A stretch of 64,000 bases of DNA from Fennellomyces sp. T-0311 (taxonomy: Eukaryota; Mucoromycota; Mucoromycetes; Mucorales; Lichtheimiaceae), in contig JALLLT010000037.1 of assembly GCA_025266875.1 (NCBI GenBank), forward strand, positions 62,001-126,000, read 5' to 3'. Shown here piece by piece: positions 13,469 to 25,471 of the stretch. The notes under the pieces were generated by a model, which ran no database searches, was not told the DNA's origin, and worked only from the letters and a program-made list of their open reading frames with translations. Position 1 is the first letter of the stretch. Every line of letters starts with the position of its first letter. The translations under genes were made by a program, and so were the position numbers.

Positions 13469-15563
13469 GGTTGTGAATAGAATATTGTGTTAAAATAATC
13501 TGGGGTAAAGAGAGCTCCGAGACGCTCTACCTTTTAATGCTTTTTTAAATTTCGGCTGACAAAGACGAATGCCAGCGTGGGCGAGTCCGACGCTTCGAAT
13601 GAGTCTGACTGATATTTGTTGTGATTGTCTATGTAGATAGAACGTGTCATTGTTGCTACGTTCTGGGGAGTTGAATTTTGAGTCACTCGTGCCTCTGCGC
13701 GCTGCTGCTCTCGGTCCTTGATCCACTTTAAACAGAAAATCAGTCTGCATCCTTACCGGCGAGGAAATTCCCGTGGTAAGTCGTACCGAATCTGTCGCTG
13801 AGTTCCATTGACAACAGCTTGCTGCAAGTCAAAATTTACTGTGCATGACACTATGTATCGAACCGTTGCATCCTAGCCCCATTATCAGTTATTACTCAAA
13901 TACAGTAATACTTAGCTTAAAATCAAGGTGTCCGACGGTTATTACTGCTATATGCTTTATGATCGACTCTCGCCAAACAGGTAGACTTTGTCACAGAATA
14001 ATGCATGTCTCGATTCTATTTCATGCAGCATTAACGTGGTTACAAGAAAGAACAGAAGCTTCATATTATTATACGTACTATAGTCGCATTTTGTTAGAAT
14101 GAGTGTAAGTAATGCAACAGTTAAGAATATTAAGGCCTATATATAAGATTACTGGCCACGCATTTACGATTATACATCTTTTACGTCTTAAGTGATACCT
14201 TTTTTTAGTCCGACATCATCACTGAACAACAAAACCCTGATTCACCAGAATCGGTTAGTAATCACATTTAGAAAAAAGACCCTGCTTTTCAGTATAACGA
14301 TATGGATGTACATATTATATACAAAGTGACAAATCCTACGCAGTCATAATAGCAATAACATCGACTTGGCCAAAGTGATCCGTTGGGATCAAGCACTTTG
14401 TTCAATATCTCCAGACAAACAATTTGCTTTCTACAAAACCAGAACTAGTATCCCGTAATGGCTGCCTAGGGCAATCGACTTCAGTGATTCGATACCTGGC
14501 TCGATATGTGGCTCTCAGCGTACTTCTTCTTCTGGTCGGACTGCATCCATCACATCAGTAATGCAGCTCTATGGAAGGTTAGAAGCCACCCCATCAGTTC
14601 TCATTATATATAGCCCGTATCTTCCTTGGTGTCTTTGTAATCCTTTCCTGTTGTATGTCCTCAGCAGAAAAAGTTGAAACGCCGGACACAGTGACATCAT
14701 TAATTTGCACATCGGCTATATTGCCTGTTTGTTGCAGAGCATTCGAATGGCCTCATATCCTTGCGGAAAAAGATAGCCATTCAATGCAAATACAAATACG
14801 ATGAGCATCAACGAGATGCTGTCCATTCTATGACAAATTTCAAAGAAGAAGATGATTCTCTTGAAACTAAGAATTAATGCATGAAGGTTGGTACTCAATC
14901 TACAAAATTTCTTGAAAAAAAAATACTGATCAATTTTGTTTTACTAGCCACCAAGCATGCTAAACAGAATAAATGCTTTTTAAAAGCCAAATATTAAAAG
15001 ATGCTTTCTGGTTTGTGTAATACTACGGGTTTAAAATCACGGCAAATCACGGGATATCTTAAAATTATCCTCAAGTGTGGCAAAGCTTCTCTAGTATTTT
15101 AGCGATAAACTTGTTGGTTCTTCACCCAGGGGGGTTTTACATCGATTGTACATATATATGAGTCCGTGCGAATCTTACTGTGTACACTCCCTGGAGAGAA
15201 TCTCAAGCCATCGCTGTGGTGGCCTTTTCTTCGGAAATCTTATAACAGAGCCTCAGCATATCGCAGATGGTGTCGCCAAATCTGAGCTTGTCGAGAAAGC
15301 AAAGACTGCGAAAAATGGACACTAAAAGAGGCACAGGAAACTTGAAGGGGGTTATAGCTACGCGATAAATATAAAGTATACTGGATGCTGTTTCTACAAC
15401 TTTATACTGATTGTTTGCAGTGCTGGAAATGACGAATCCAGCCGCGATCGCTAATTTCGTAATGAATATGAAGGTAATGAGGGTCCAATTCAAGAAACGT
15501 AAGATTCATACTGGATATCGAGCTGTTTAATAACTTCACACTTTAACCAAAGTGACCCCTAGT
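13469..15563. other. Intergenic region with one weak membrane-protein-like frame
   Basis: Mostly AT-rich non-coding sequence. On the minus strand 15203-15493 there is an open frame with two hydrophobic stretches (TFIFITKLAIAAGFVIS and a second near FPVPLLVSIF), and another hydrophobic frame at 14716-14898. They could be exons of a polytopic membrane protein, but no ATG, splice pair or family supports this. Confidence 0.35.
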
Positions 15564-16053
15564 ACGATTATGACATTGGTGACAGTTATGGTGAAAGTGA
15601 TGAGTTACTAAATACCACATACGCCCCCAGCGTGCCAATGGATCTGGATGCGCCAATAAACGATTTTGACGCACCAGTAAATGACGGATCGGAACAGACA
15701 AGCAAGGCGTTATTTATTGAATCGGTGGTCAAGCGTGGCTTTTCGAGAGAAGGTGCTGGACATACGAGTGGTAAAGGTGTCAGCGTCGAAAGTACAAGAG
15801 ATGAAGATGGCAGTGATCTTGTGGTTAGCGACGAAAAATATCCTAGCGAGCTCGATGAGCCTCCTCAGAAAGGACATATTAATACAAAAAAAAGCCGGAG
15901 CAAACAAAGCCGGGTAAAAGTACATTAGAGGAAGTGGACACATGCAAACGTAAGCGATCATATGCCACCAACAGTGATATTGGAAGCTCAGGAAAGAAGG
16001 CAGCAACACTAGTGGAGATAGCAAATGCAAAAAACAGCAGAAAAATAGTGTAG
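15564..16053 (+). pseudogene. Frameshifted remnant of an unknown charged protein
   Basis: A protein-like frame opens right after an acceptor-like CCCTAG at 15563 (DYDIGDSYGESDELLNTTY...) and runs to a stop near 15927. A second frame, one base different, continues with the same highly charged character (KPGKSTLEEVDTCKRKRS ... EIANAKNSRKIV) to a TAG at 16051-16053. The switch coincides with a run of eight A at 15886-15893, so a one-base indel there would rejoin them. The sequence is Asp/Ser/Lys-rich and low in hydrophobics. I do not recognise it. Either a genuine decayed gene, or an assembly error in the homopolymer. Confidence 0.45.
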
Positions 16054-16371
16054 ACTCGGATTGCTTACTACGCAGACGAGAGAGCGAAAAATGGAGCATC
16101 TCGTAACTCTTAAATAACGACTGTTTATATCATCATTTTCATTGTGTTTTTGCTCCTCTAATATCCCAATTATGGTTTAAGGGTATTCATATTATGGCCG
16201 ATCTACGGCGAATCTACTAAAAGACGCTGCAAATCTCTAGAAATTCAGAAATTTGCCGAGTTGTAGATTTGCGGCAGATGTAACATAGCAGAATAACCCG
16301 TAATGCCTGCGGGTATTTTCTCTGAAGTTCCACTTACACTGAGTCAACTTGACTCTACCCTCGGTTTGCAG

Positions 16372-16510
16372 GTGGCAACAAAAGCATTATGATCATACAG
16401 GCGAGGACAAGCTACCACAGGCAACGAAGAAAGCTAGGGAGGAGACCTCAGACACGAATCTGCATTTGCAACTTACGTGCAAACGTATTGAGCAAGAAAC
16501 AGTGATGTAG
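16372..16510 (+). pseudogene. Exon-like fragment of unknown protein
   Basis: After an acceptor-like TTTGCAG (ends 16371) a 45-codon frame reads WQQKHYDHTGEDKLPQATKK then a Thr/Leu-rich stretch, ending at TAG 16508-16510. It has no start codon and no recognisable domain. It may be the last exon of the frameshifted gene upstream, which shares its charged composition, or an unrelated remnant. Confidence 0.25.
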
Positions 16511-17841
16511 CCAGCATTGATCCAATGATTCACGCGGCTTATTTCCCTTATGGAATGGCAGTATGTTAAAAATGCATGCTACCAATCTTTCTTCGTTTCA
16601 AGGCGCGCAATTTTGGATTCCAGTTAAGCGCAATTGATTTCCACACTTCTCGGCCAACCTCTTCACCGTTCTATCGCAAAAAGTGAGCATAAGACACCTG
16701 CATCAGGTTATGTGTTCGTATGCACGACATACAAACAAAAACTTTTAGAATGATATACTATTATGATCCACCACGTGGCCTCGACGATTCAACTGTACCT
16801 GGTTGATATCGATGTTGAATGATGACTTTCGTTCGGTGCTGCATCTCAGTGAACGCTACTATTCAATCCAGCCGAACAGAGCAATATGAATTTCAGTTTC
16901 CAAAAGTTAAAGATAAGTATTTTCATATAATATTGCAAAGGCGCCATCGATAGCGTGTAAGTTACTGAAGTGTATGGCGCTGACAACCGATATATCAGAG
17001 TACGTACATACCTCGTTGGCGCAAATCAAGTGATCCCTTTGCAAAGCTTGCGATGCTATTACTGTCCACCTGGATTTACATGACGTTCGTATTGATCCAT
17101 CAACGCGTCGTTTATCCTGCGATCAGCCATGGAGTTACTGGAAGTTACAAAAGCACCATACCTACGCATAAACCCAAGCATCCATCATTTAATACTCTTT
17201 TGAGCCTATCAAATGAATCGTACCATTACCGACGCTTGTATAATTCTACATATTACATTGGCCAAAGTTGAACAGGAGGTCCGGATCTCACTACAAAGCC
17301 TTTCCTATTGAAGTTTTCCATCGTATGGTTAGAAAATAAATAAATTGTTTACCTTATGTTTTTTGGTAAATAACGTTTCACTCAAAAATACCAGTGAAAA
17401 ACCTGATTGCTTTTTGCGAACAAAGGTGGCACTTACACACAACCATTTTCTGGGATAAAATGGATACAACTATGCACACTACTTGCCTGCGCGTATGGAT
17501 GAGGAGATACTGTCAAAACAGCGATATTGTCATTGTAATTCTGTACCACAGACAACTGTTGCACCAACTACAGTGGTGCCGGCTGCCTGTCTCCTACAAC
17601 TTAAAAGAGAACGCATAGGAATTCACTTTTTGCGAAACCAATGCTGTACGAGGGTTAGTATGACATAAGCCATGTAAAGTAGGATAACATACTGACTACA
17701 ATGAAGAAATGCTGTCCGTAGCCATGGCTATTCCGTCGGGCCGACGATGAAAGATGTCAAGCCTTTAATTAGAAAATCCCGCCCACTGCAGGGTTCGTTT
17801 CCTCAGCTCTCCTTTTCTTGTTTCAAAAAAAAGTCATCACG
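16511..17841. other. Intergenic region, nothing supported
   Basis: About 1.3 kb upstream of the Sec14-like gene. Small open frames here have no protein-like bias or splice signals. The last 100 bp before the start codon are pyrimidine-rich (CTCAGCTCTCCTTTTCTTG), a common look for fungal promoter/5'-leader sequence. Confidence 0.5.
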
Positions 17842-19174
17842 ATGGCCATTCCAAAGACTGAGGAAGAGGAAAATGAAGCGGTAAAGCAGTTGCGCAAAGA
17901 GATTGGCGCACTGAAGATTAGCCTGGATACAGAGGTAACAGTGACAACACAATGGTTAACTACAGAATCAGGGACTCATGTCGCTAGTGAACAGTACCTT
18001 AAACAATTCTTGATTGCTCGAAGTTGGAATGTGGTAAGCATTTACTTTTCGTGCATGTCAATTTTTTTTATGTATTCACAGTCTTGCAGAAAGCTGCCAA
18101 GGAACAATTGGAAGGGACTATTGCTTGGCGAAAGGAAAATAACGTCGACATGCACCCAGTAGCGACCTCGGACAACAAACTACCACTTTTATATCCAGTG
18201 CGTGGATTTACATGCATACCAGATGGAAACCTTGATGCTCTGCCCAATGTATCAGATGCAGTGCTTCGCGTGTACCGGTGGATGGGAGGTTCCTGCTTGC
18301 ATAAAACTGATAACGATGGATGCCCGATTTATATTGAGCGCTTGGTAATTATGCAGCATAGGAGGCGGAAGAAAGAGAAATTAACGGATAATGCAGGGCT
18401 ACCATGCTGCAAAGGAAATTGCAAAGTACACAACAACGGAGGAAGTATCCCACTACCACACCGGTTGCAATGAATTTCTCCATCGAGTGATCATGAAAGA
18501 TTGTTCAAAGAAGGCTGGCAAGCACATCAACCGCGAAACTGTAATTTTCGATTGCACTGGCATGGGATGGCATCGTAAGTTGCTCTGTGCATACACCTAT
18601 ATTGGCCATAGCCACTTAAAATGAAGTAGAATTCCACATGCCCGCGTTGTATTACATCAAAGCTATTTCCGATACCGATCAAAAGTACTATCCAGAGACA
18701 CTGAACAAGCTTTATCTTGTGAATGCACCATCTGCATTTGTCATGGTGTGGAAAATTGTCAAGGCATGGCTAGATCCCGGTGTACGTAACTGTTGATAAG
18801 GCTCATATTTTTTTTCTTGGAATCTCATGATCAGTAATAGACTATCGAGAAAATCCAGATTCTTGGCAAGGACTACAAGGAGGTTCTGCTGAAACAGATT
18901 CCTGCAGAGAATCTCCCTTCATTCTTGGGTGGCGATTGTACATGTTCACATATGCCCGGGGGATGCGTGCCATCTCAAAGTAAGTATTTGTTTGCGGTCG
19001 ACGATGCATCAGATTGCTGACTTTTTTCATCAAGTTTTGAAGAATATACCTGTAATCGAGCCAAAAGAACACAACGAGAATACTCCGTTTGCGTACAATA
19101 CAGAAATCATGGAGAAAGCCAAGACCGATCCACTTATTCGCGGTCCTCTTTTCTTTCACGAATCCAATGAGTAA
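17842..19174 (+). CDS. Sec14-like CRAL-TRIO lipid-transfer protein
   Basis: Phosphatidylinositol/phosphatidylcholine transfer-type protein that exchanges lipid between membranes. It starts MAIPKTEEEENEAVKQLRKE. The CRAL-TRIO N-terminal helices end YLKQFLIARSWNV|KAAKEQ, and the lipid-binding domain contains CPIYIERL, ETVIFDCTGMGWH, LYLVNAPSAFVMVW and LPSFLGGDC. Five introns fit cleanly: after WNV, ERL, GMGWH, WLDPG and VPSQ. The last exon (IPVIEPKEHNENTPFAYN) reaches the stop at 19172-19174. There is no GOLD domain. The FLGG motif and overall length (about 330 residues) are typical. Start chosen at the first ATG after the pyrimidine-rich leader. Confidence 0.9.
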
Positions 19175-19384
19175 AGATTACTTTAATAGAGCTCCGTAGA
19201 TCTCCTCCAATTACCATTATTATAAGTTAATCATAAAAACGCTTACATCAAACAATGGCATGATCCTCAGTGACTTTTTTCAGGTACGGGGGGAAGTGGT
19301 TGGCGAGGCAGGTAACATAAACTTTTTGATACACATTGCCATCCATAAAGACAATGGCCCAAAAGCCTCTTAACACTATGGTTA

Positions 19385-19735
19385 AAGATATCTGCAATAT
19401 CTGCGAAATATCCGCGTTTCGGTGTTACGAATTGCCATATATATACTCTAGAAACACGCTAATGACAAAAGAAGATCGATAAAGCAATATCTGCGATATC
19501 CGTGGATATCTGAAGCTGCCTGAAATCTTAATGCTGTCGGACATCTAACCCATGCTAAACTTATTCGCATCATCCTACACTTTTGAGGCATAGTGCTTTT
19601 CAGACAGCTTCAGATATCCACGGATATTACAGATATTTCAAACTAGTTCACTTGCCGCTTAACAACGGTTACACTTCACACACATTTAAGGTTTCAGGCA
19701 GCTTCAGATATCCACGGATATCGCAGATATTACGG
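19385..19735. repeat. Cluster of palindromic GATATC-type repeats
   Basis: Three arms of one repeat: 19475-19530 in one orientation, and 19600-19640 and 19690-19735 in the opposite orientation, all built on CTTCAGATATCCACGGATAT. The outer pair can fold into a long hairpin. A shorter related motif (AATATCTGCGAAATATCC) lies at 19391-19420. No coding capacity. Possibly a miniature foldback element. Confidence 0.75.
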
Positions 19736-19992
19736 ACACTCTCTTTTCGTGAGTGTACAGGGCCCACTTACACTTGTTTATTTTATTACATCAAATGGAT
19801 TGATGACAAAGGTACAATTTGCTAATCTCCATCTTTGTATTACAAGGTGACATGGCGTAAGAGAACCATTCTGCTCTTTTTCTAATGAATCACTTTCCCC
19901 AAGCTGATCCTGCTAATTCCACCGCATTACTCATATAGCTGAACCAAAGGGTGGGACTTTGTCTGCATTAAATCAAGAACCTACGATAGCAG

Positions 19993-21025
19993 GTGAACGA
20001 TTTGCAGACCGTTGCTTCGACGTCGGCCAGCCAAATCCAAGAGCTCCAACAACAGCTCAGGGACATGAGCAACCCGGCTCCACCCGTAATGTCACTCGGG
20101 GAACTCCCAACGGTTGCGCCGGAAATCACCATGAGTCCGGAATATGAGCCAATAGTCCTGGGGTATGAGGTGAAAGCTCCTCGCCAAGATTGCTTGGAAA
20201 AGAAAACCGCCATCAAGCCCAAGCATATCATGCGTTTTTTACGACATGGTTGCAAATACACGGAAAGCACTGCGGAATCATTGTACTTGATGATGGTGCA
20301 ACAGGTACAGACCCTCGGACTTGACGCGATTTTTGGGAAGTACTCGCACATTCGCTTGGACAGTGTTGATGGTGGTCTGAAGGAGATCGTGTACGGGAAT
20401 CTGGCCACATATATGGAGAAAGTATATGGCGTTCCGATCAGCAGCTGTGAGGATAACTGGGTGGTCAAGGGTGTTTTCTCCAAGGTGTGGGGAAATAAAA
20501 AGGCGAAGCAGTCGAAAGGAAAAAGGTAACTTTTCAATGACTATTCGTATACTTATGGAGTAGGCATTTTAACAAATATATGTCGCGCCACTAGCAGTAC
20601 TTTAGGCCAGATGAAGACGTCTACAGCTGCATCCTCTGCCATGTCCATAGCTTCGCCCCTATGAATTTGGAACGCCAACTGACAATGATATCCGAGGAGT
20701 AAGATAAGTGCAATACTGGAGTATGCATCAGTACTTGATACTAATCAATTGTTTTTTTAGCTTTCTTGCAGTTTCTGCTGGTGAGGAGGAGAGCAAGTAA
20801 GCTTTTTATTTAATTCCTGGATATAGTATAACTCATCAGAAAACTTAATAGTGTCGGTGAACGTGCATCTCTCCCGCGCTCCCTGCGAGCACCAGTGGAT
20901 AACGGCGAAAACAGCAGGTACGACTAACTTTTACTTTGTGTTTGATGATATTCTGATTGGTAAAAAAAAGAAACATGAGTAGTGGGGAGGAAGATAGTCC
21001 CAATGACTCCTTTGGCCCAGTATAA
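19993..21025 (+). CDS. Unknown multi-exon protein, coiled-coil N-terminus
   Basis: The main exon (19993-20528) encodes a helical start (IQELQQQLRDM), a proline-rich linker, then a compact domain with KPKHIMRFLRHGCKYT, LDSVDGGLKEIVYGNLATYM and SSCEDNWVVKGVFSKVWG, ending in a basic tail (NKKAKQSKGKR). The exon opens just after an acceptor-like ATAGCAG with no ATG, so a short upstream exon carrying the start is missing from this model. Further 3' exons reading EEES|KLNSVGERASLPRSLRAPV and NMSSGEEDSPNDSFGPV lead to a TAA at 21023-21025; the joins between 20528 and 20800 are uncertain. The basic tail and charged domain suggest nucleic-acid binding, but I recognise no family. Possibly a lineage-specific, element-derived gene. 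Confidence 0.5.
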
Positions 21026-21360
21026 CAACCACAGCAACCGCAACAGCAACGGTAGGTCTCAGGTTTGCATATGGATAACGGACGGTTCAGTTTTGTGGCC
21101 AATTTTTCTAGTCACCCATTACCTGCCACTAGGAGCTATACGCCAGGAGTTGTAACTGCTGACCACCGTTTGGCCGCAGAGCTATAGAAAAAAAACGAAA
21201 GCGCTCAGCTCCATACGATGACGCATCGTAACGCGGTTGTCAATCAGTTTTTTTGTGCTTAATAAAGCTTTTTTTATCAGTCATTGGAATGATGTCAAGC
21301 TCTAGCGGTTTACTGTGTTGCACAAAGTTAACAAAAGCAGGCGTTGTACCAGCTCAGGTG

Positions 21361-21405
21361 TTACCAGATATCTGCAGATATCGCAGATATTGCGGACATT
21401 TTATC
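21361..21405. repeat. Isolated GATATC-type palindromic repeat
   Basis: CCAGATATCTGCAGATATCG followed by CAGATATTGCGGACATT matches the core of the repeat cluster at 19.4-19.7 kb. Shows that the motif is dispersed rather than unique to one hairpin. Confidence 0.6.
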
Positions 21406-21589
21406 CATAGTGTTGTAGATAACGGGAGAATTCTGTAGTGGAGTACTTTTGAGTGATATGCTGACCAATAGCATGAGACTCTGTTTTGGTGACAGTTGTA
21501 CTGTCTATAACCCTGGTGGCCTGTAATGCATCTCACGTTGTGATATTCAACAATTAGAAGAGGCAGGTAAGTGACGAGACTCAAGTAAT

Positions 21590-21752
21590 GACTGATTTAT
21601 TTCGTATGTTGAATCATCACTTTAAATAATAAAAGCTTATTCTCGAGTGGTTGGATCATTGACATGGTTGTAAGGCACAGAACCGCTGTGGTAACCAGGG
21701 TTATGTGGGTTTCACTAAGATAAGCAAGGTTATTACGATGAACGCATGTCAA
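21590..21752 (+). repeat. Dispersed 160-bp repeat, copy 1
   Basis: Matches 27960-28120 in the same orientation along its length, with scattered mismatches and small gaps. Shared blocks include TTATTTCGTATGTTGAAT, GTTGTAAGGCACA, AGGGTTATGTGGG and CAAGGTTATT. No open frame. Probably a fragment of an old mobile element. Confidence 0.75.
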
Positions 21753-21933
21753 GACAGGGATGTGGCTGAAGAACGGAAAATTAAAGTAACCCGTTGTCAA
21801 TTAGCAAAAAAGGGTAAATGATGCATAAGCCATAATCATGTTGTGGATACAACACACGTCTCACCACTCACTTAACCTTCATGTCACTAGCCGCTCAATG
21901 TTCAGTAGAAACCCGCTTTTTTCACTCTCGCTT

Positions 21934-22560
21934 TTAGAGCACCCTCGCTTTTTGTATCAAAACCTCGCCCAACCCGCTCAACTTCTCTGCCAATTTACCT
22001 CGGTTTATTCGCACTCTCAGTTTTTGCACTACATCTTCTAAAAAGCCTCCTGTGCAAAAAATGGGGCTCCACTGTACTTCATTCATACCAGCTGCAGCAG
22101 AGACCGGAGTCTCGAAATCCAGGACACTGCTGGGAACAAGCACATATTAGTGATGCTGACAGCTGTTGAGAGATATTAATGCTGAGGCGTACACTAGTGG
22201 CATAAAGAAATAAGCTTTTAAAAGCAATAATACTTACAAGCCTCAATACAGTCGACAATCTGTGGCAGCTTCACCTGCGCTTTCATATTCACATCATGCT
22301 GTCGTAAGCAGCGCAAAACGGTAGCCTTTCTTGTAAAGGCCTTATAGGCAACCGTCAGTATGTCACTTCATTAATGTACAACACTTATAGGGCAATATAC
22401 GGTACCTTTACGATCTGCTTAGCATACCAAAAGAAGAGGTTGCGATGGTCAGCAAGTTCCGGAAAACGTGGTATACAGACACTGTAACGTAACCAGCATC
22501 AAAAACTTTCCAGAGCCACAGCTGTCAGGTCCATTATGAGCTGATTTAGTTCGTCACAAG
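21934..22560 (-). pseudogene. Decayed gene, paralogous to the remnant at 25.5-26.5 kb
   Basis: On the minus strand a frame reading IPRFPELADHRNLFFWYAKQ precedes a short intron (about 22333-22420), followed by LYKKGYRFALLTTA then a stop and CEYESAGEAATDCRLY in the same frame. The intron end (TGAAGTGACATACTGACGG) is nearly identical to the one at 25527-25552, and flanking protein matches FPAPKLADH and NFHKRDWPLAALTAAGREYG there. So both are members of one gene family. The in-frame stop and lost frame further downstream argue for a pseudogene. Function unknown. Confidence 0.5.
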
Positions 22561-23075
22561 CATATTGGATGAGACACAATCACTACAAAGAAGGGCGTTG
22601 AGCAGTATTTGGAGAAGACTTCCTACACGCGCATCTCTATTACCTCAATGCAAAACCAGGTGAAAGGCCAGTCAACTGCAATCATGCGAGCTTGTTGAAT
22701 CGTGTTAAATCATGGGCATTTGCCAAGATCTTTGAATGTTCGATTGAGGTGGGGTACTAATTCAAAGGAAGCCAGCTCCTGTACCCAGCACGGAAACCGA
22801 GTGCGCCTTCCGAAGGTCACACCGGCCAACGATCAACAATTGTTGGAAAGCCTCAAGCTGTGAGTCGTGCTATCAACCTTTATGCGCACACAATATATCC
22901 AGCACGAGTAGATGGGATACATTATTTGAATTATCGCTGAAGCACTCATTATATTTTATGGAGGAATTACATAAACCTAAGTTTCCTTCGTTCTATCTGC
23001 TGTTGGAATCGTCTTTATATCCACATCATCCTTTGACACGTTGAATCTCTGCTTATTTTCTGGTAATGATCACAT

Positions 23076-23853
23076 TAGGGCATGCAATTCGGTCAGGCAG
23101 ACCGGAGAACCGACCGAGTAGGACTGATATTTACGGTCTTCGGTCACGGTCCTGAAAACATGACCGACCGTCGGCCCAAGCATGACCTTCGGGCGCCCGA
23201 GCATTTAGAGTGTATAATATTAATCAGAAAGTTACTTAAAAAGAAGCAATACATACGTTAATTTCCCTAAATTTAATACAGTCATTTGACCGTGTTACAT
23301 TTGTTGTCAAAAACGATGTAGTATTGCTGAACAGATCGAGTAAAGAAAATAAGAGAAATGAATGTTGCCACAGAAATAAATAACTAAGGCACTCCAGACT
23401 GCTTGCTTTGTCAGATGCTCTGAGGCGCCTTTTTGTTATGATCGCGTTTACTATTTCTTTAACTGTAATGGTGCAGAAGTAGAGATCTGATAGCGTAACG
23501 AAAAATGAACCGAAGAAACGAATGTTACCACAGCAGCATCTGTTTTTTGCCAGCTGCCAAAATAAATTGTATTTCGTCTCTAAAATAAAAACTGAAGTTT
23601 TGTAGTGAACATTTATGCTTTGCATCTTAATCGTGTTCAGCAATGAACAAGCTTGATCTGGATTAGCCATCTCGCCTTTGTAACTCCATCCCAGACACAA
23701 TGTCAATCGGTTCATGCTTTTTCGGGTGCCCGGATTTTCGGGCTCGGTCTAGCAGTCTTGCCCGTTTAAAGATGACCGGACGGTCTTCGGTCCTTAGGTA
23801 TGGACCAGCCGATATGCCTGAAGGCCGTCAGTCCATGCCCGTTGCAAGCCTTA
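23076..23853 (+). repeat. Inverted ~0.8-kb element, left copy
   Basis: Bounded by TAGGGCATGCAATTCGG on the left and CCGTTGCAAGCCTTA on the right, so the ends are short inverted repeats of TA(G/A)GGC(T/A)TGCAA. Nearly identical, in opposite orientation, to 26650-27541. Ends are GC-rich with repeated GACCG motifs; the interior is AT-rich and has no convincing reading frame. Resembles a non-autonomous DNA transposon (the TAGGG start recalls hAT-like ends), but no clear target-site duplication could be seen. Confidence 0.8.
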
Positions 23854-23855
23854 GT

Positions 23856-24622
23856 CCCTCGCTCAGTGAGACAGATTACATTGTGAAGATATGCGGAAAT
23901 TTCCTCCGATGCGCCTGGTATGAAATGAAATGCATTGCGTGGCAAGTCCATGAAGGTTAACAAATTTTCAAGGGGCGAGACGCACTGCACCGCTGTGAAG
24001 GAGGCAAACAATGCCACCGTTATCAAGGCGGATTTGAGGATCATTGGCAATACGTCATATAAATACTCCACTGGAGAGTTTGCTCGGTCCTTCCCCGACG
24101 CAGTAAGTGTCTACTGATAGGACAAAGTTACTGATTGAGGGGAAGTTCCTGCTCAATCGAATTGTTGGAAATGGAGCAAAAACTGCACTGCTCTTCCATG
24201 TTGCAGGTATGCTTATATCGAGTAAACACTCTTATTTTTGCAGTGTTAAGAGCAAAAACAATAGGCTTGGAAGCAAACGTAGTTGCGTTGTTACTTGCCG
24301 CAGATGGGTTATATGTTGCGCACACTGTTGCCCATACTGTATTGCCAGACTGCGTAAAAAAAGTCAGTATCATCAAGGAGTCTCTAATCCCTACACTGTT
24401 CAAGTACCGAGTAAGCGTATCGTATCCAGTCTTTACAAAGGTATACTTAATTCTTTTCATCTTCGACGTTTCTAGGAATACATTGATGGCCTGTACGATG
24501 ATCACCAAAGTGGCACCGAGGCAGAAAAAAGAAAACATAAAGGTTTATGGCGCGCAACAAGTGACACCGCATCACCAGAAGAAGCCGCCCTTCCCTTATC
24601 AACATGGGTCCGTGGGGGATGA
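23856..24622 (+). pseudogene. Frameshifted unknown gene, 5' end cut by repeat element
   Basis: Protein-like frames run DTDYIVKICGNFLRCAWYEM, then ETHCTAVKEANNATVIKADL ... GEFARSFPDAVSVY, then (shifted one base) DRTKLLIEGKFLLNRIVGNG. Two well-formed introns follow (24208-24241 and about 24414-24476), then EYIDGLYDDHQSGTEAEKRK to a TGA at 24620-24622. The chain reads as one protein of the lineage-specific type common in Mucorales, but needs at least two frame corrections, and its N-terminus stops where the repeat element ends (23853). No function is recognised. Confidence 0.55.
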
Positions 24623-25471
24623 ATGTATCCCGCGAGAACTCCCCACTTCCTCCTCCGCCTCACTTTTTCCTCGCCTAAATACAGTGCATTCCTTTTGTAA
24701 CCGACGAAGCTTATTTTTATTTTGTCTCAATTAATTTTGAACCCCCGCACCTAATCATGTCTGCCAATTTTTCTATGGATCTTTTGTCTTGACGAAAACT
24801 TCTGCACTTCTTCTACCGCAGAGCTCGCATCCAGACCAGTGCTACATGCTTGTATGTAACTAATACATCGATTGTTATAGTGTTGGATTGTTACTGGATT
24901 TCCTGCCTTGTAGAGGAAGTTTGAAAGGTTTTTTGTAGACCACTAAAAGTGTAGTCGCACTCCAGACGAGCTATGCGTTTCGCTGTACCCCAGTACCTTT
25001 CTATCCAGTTACATATCTCAATGTTATTGAGATATGCTTTAGATCAATCGTCCACCGTTACCCTTCGCGTGAACTGCAGCCTTTTGATGTTTCGACTTTG
25101 GAGTCATCACGTAAAAGTAGGTCGTCAAAAAAGAAGAAGTGTAGGAAATGCTGTATCACCATGCAATCGGGACTGGAAGCACAAAATGCATGCCCAGCCA
25201 ATGAAAAGCGTTTCTCTACTGCACAATACCTAATTAGGTAGGGCTGTACGTCTCAATTTTTCCGTTTACTTATAAAATGTTGTCCTTACTGATGACTTCT
25301 AAAATCCTATAACTTTTTTTTGTAAACGAAAAAGAAAAGTACACGATAATAAACACTTTACAAGGCCTTCTTTATTACTATTACCGAATACTTTCGCAAA
25401 AAATTGGATTTTAAAAAAGTTATGGGGCTTTAAAGCTTAAATTTGTCGGTTATAAAAGGAATGCACCATAC

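Noticed and set aside
13842..13875. GGTTCGA-like box on the minus strand as a tRNA T-loop
   Set aside because: No matching acceptor stem, anticodon arm or A box around it. No tRNA could be built anywhere in the window by eye.
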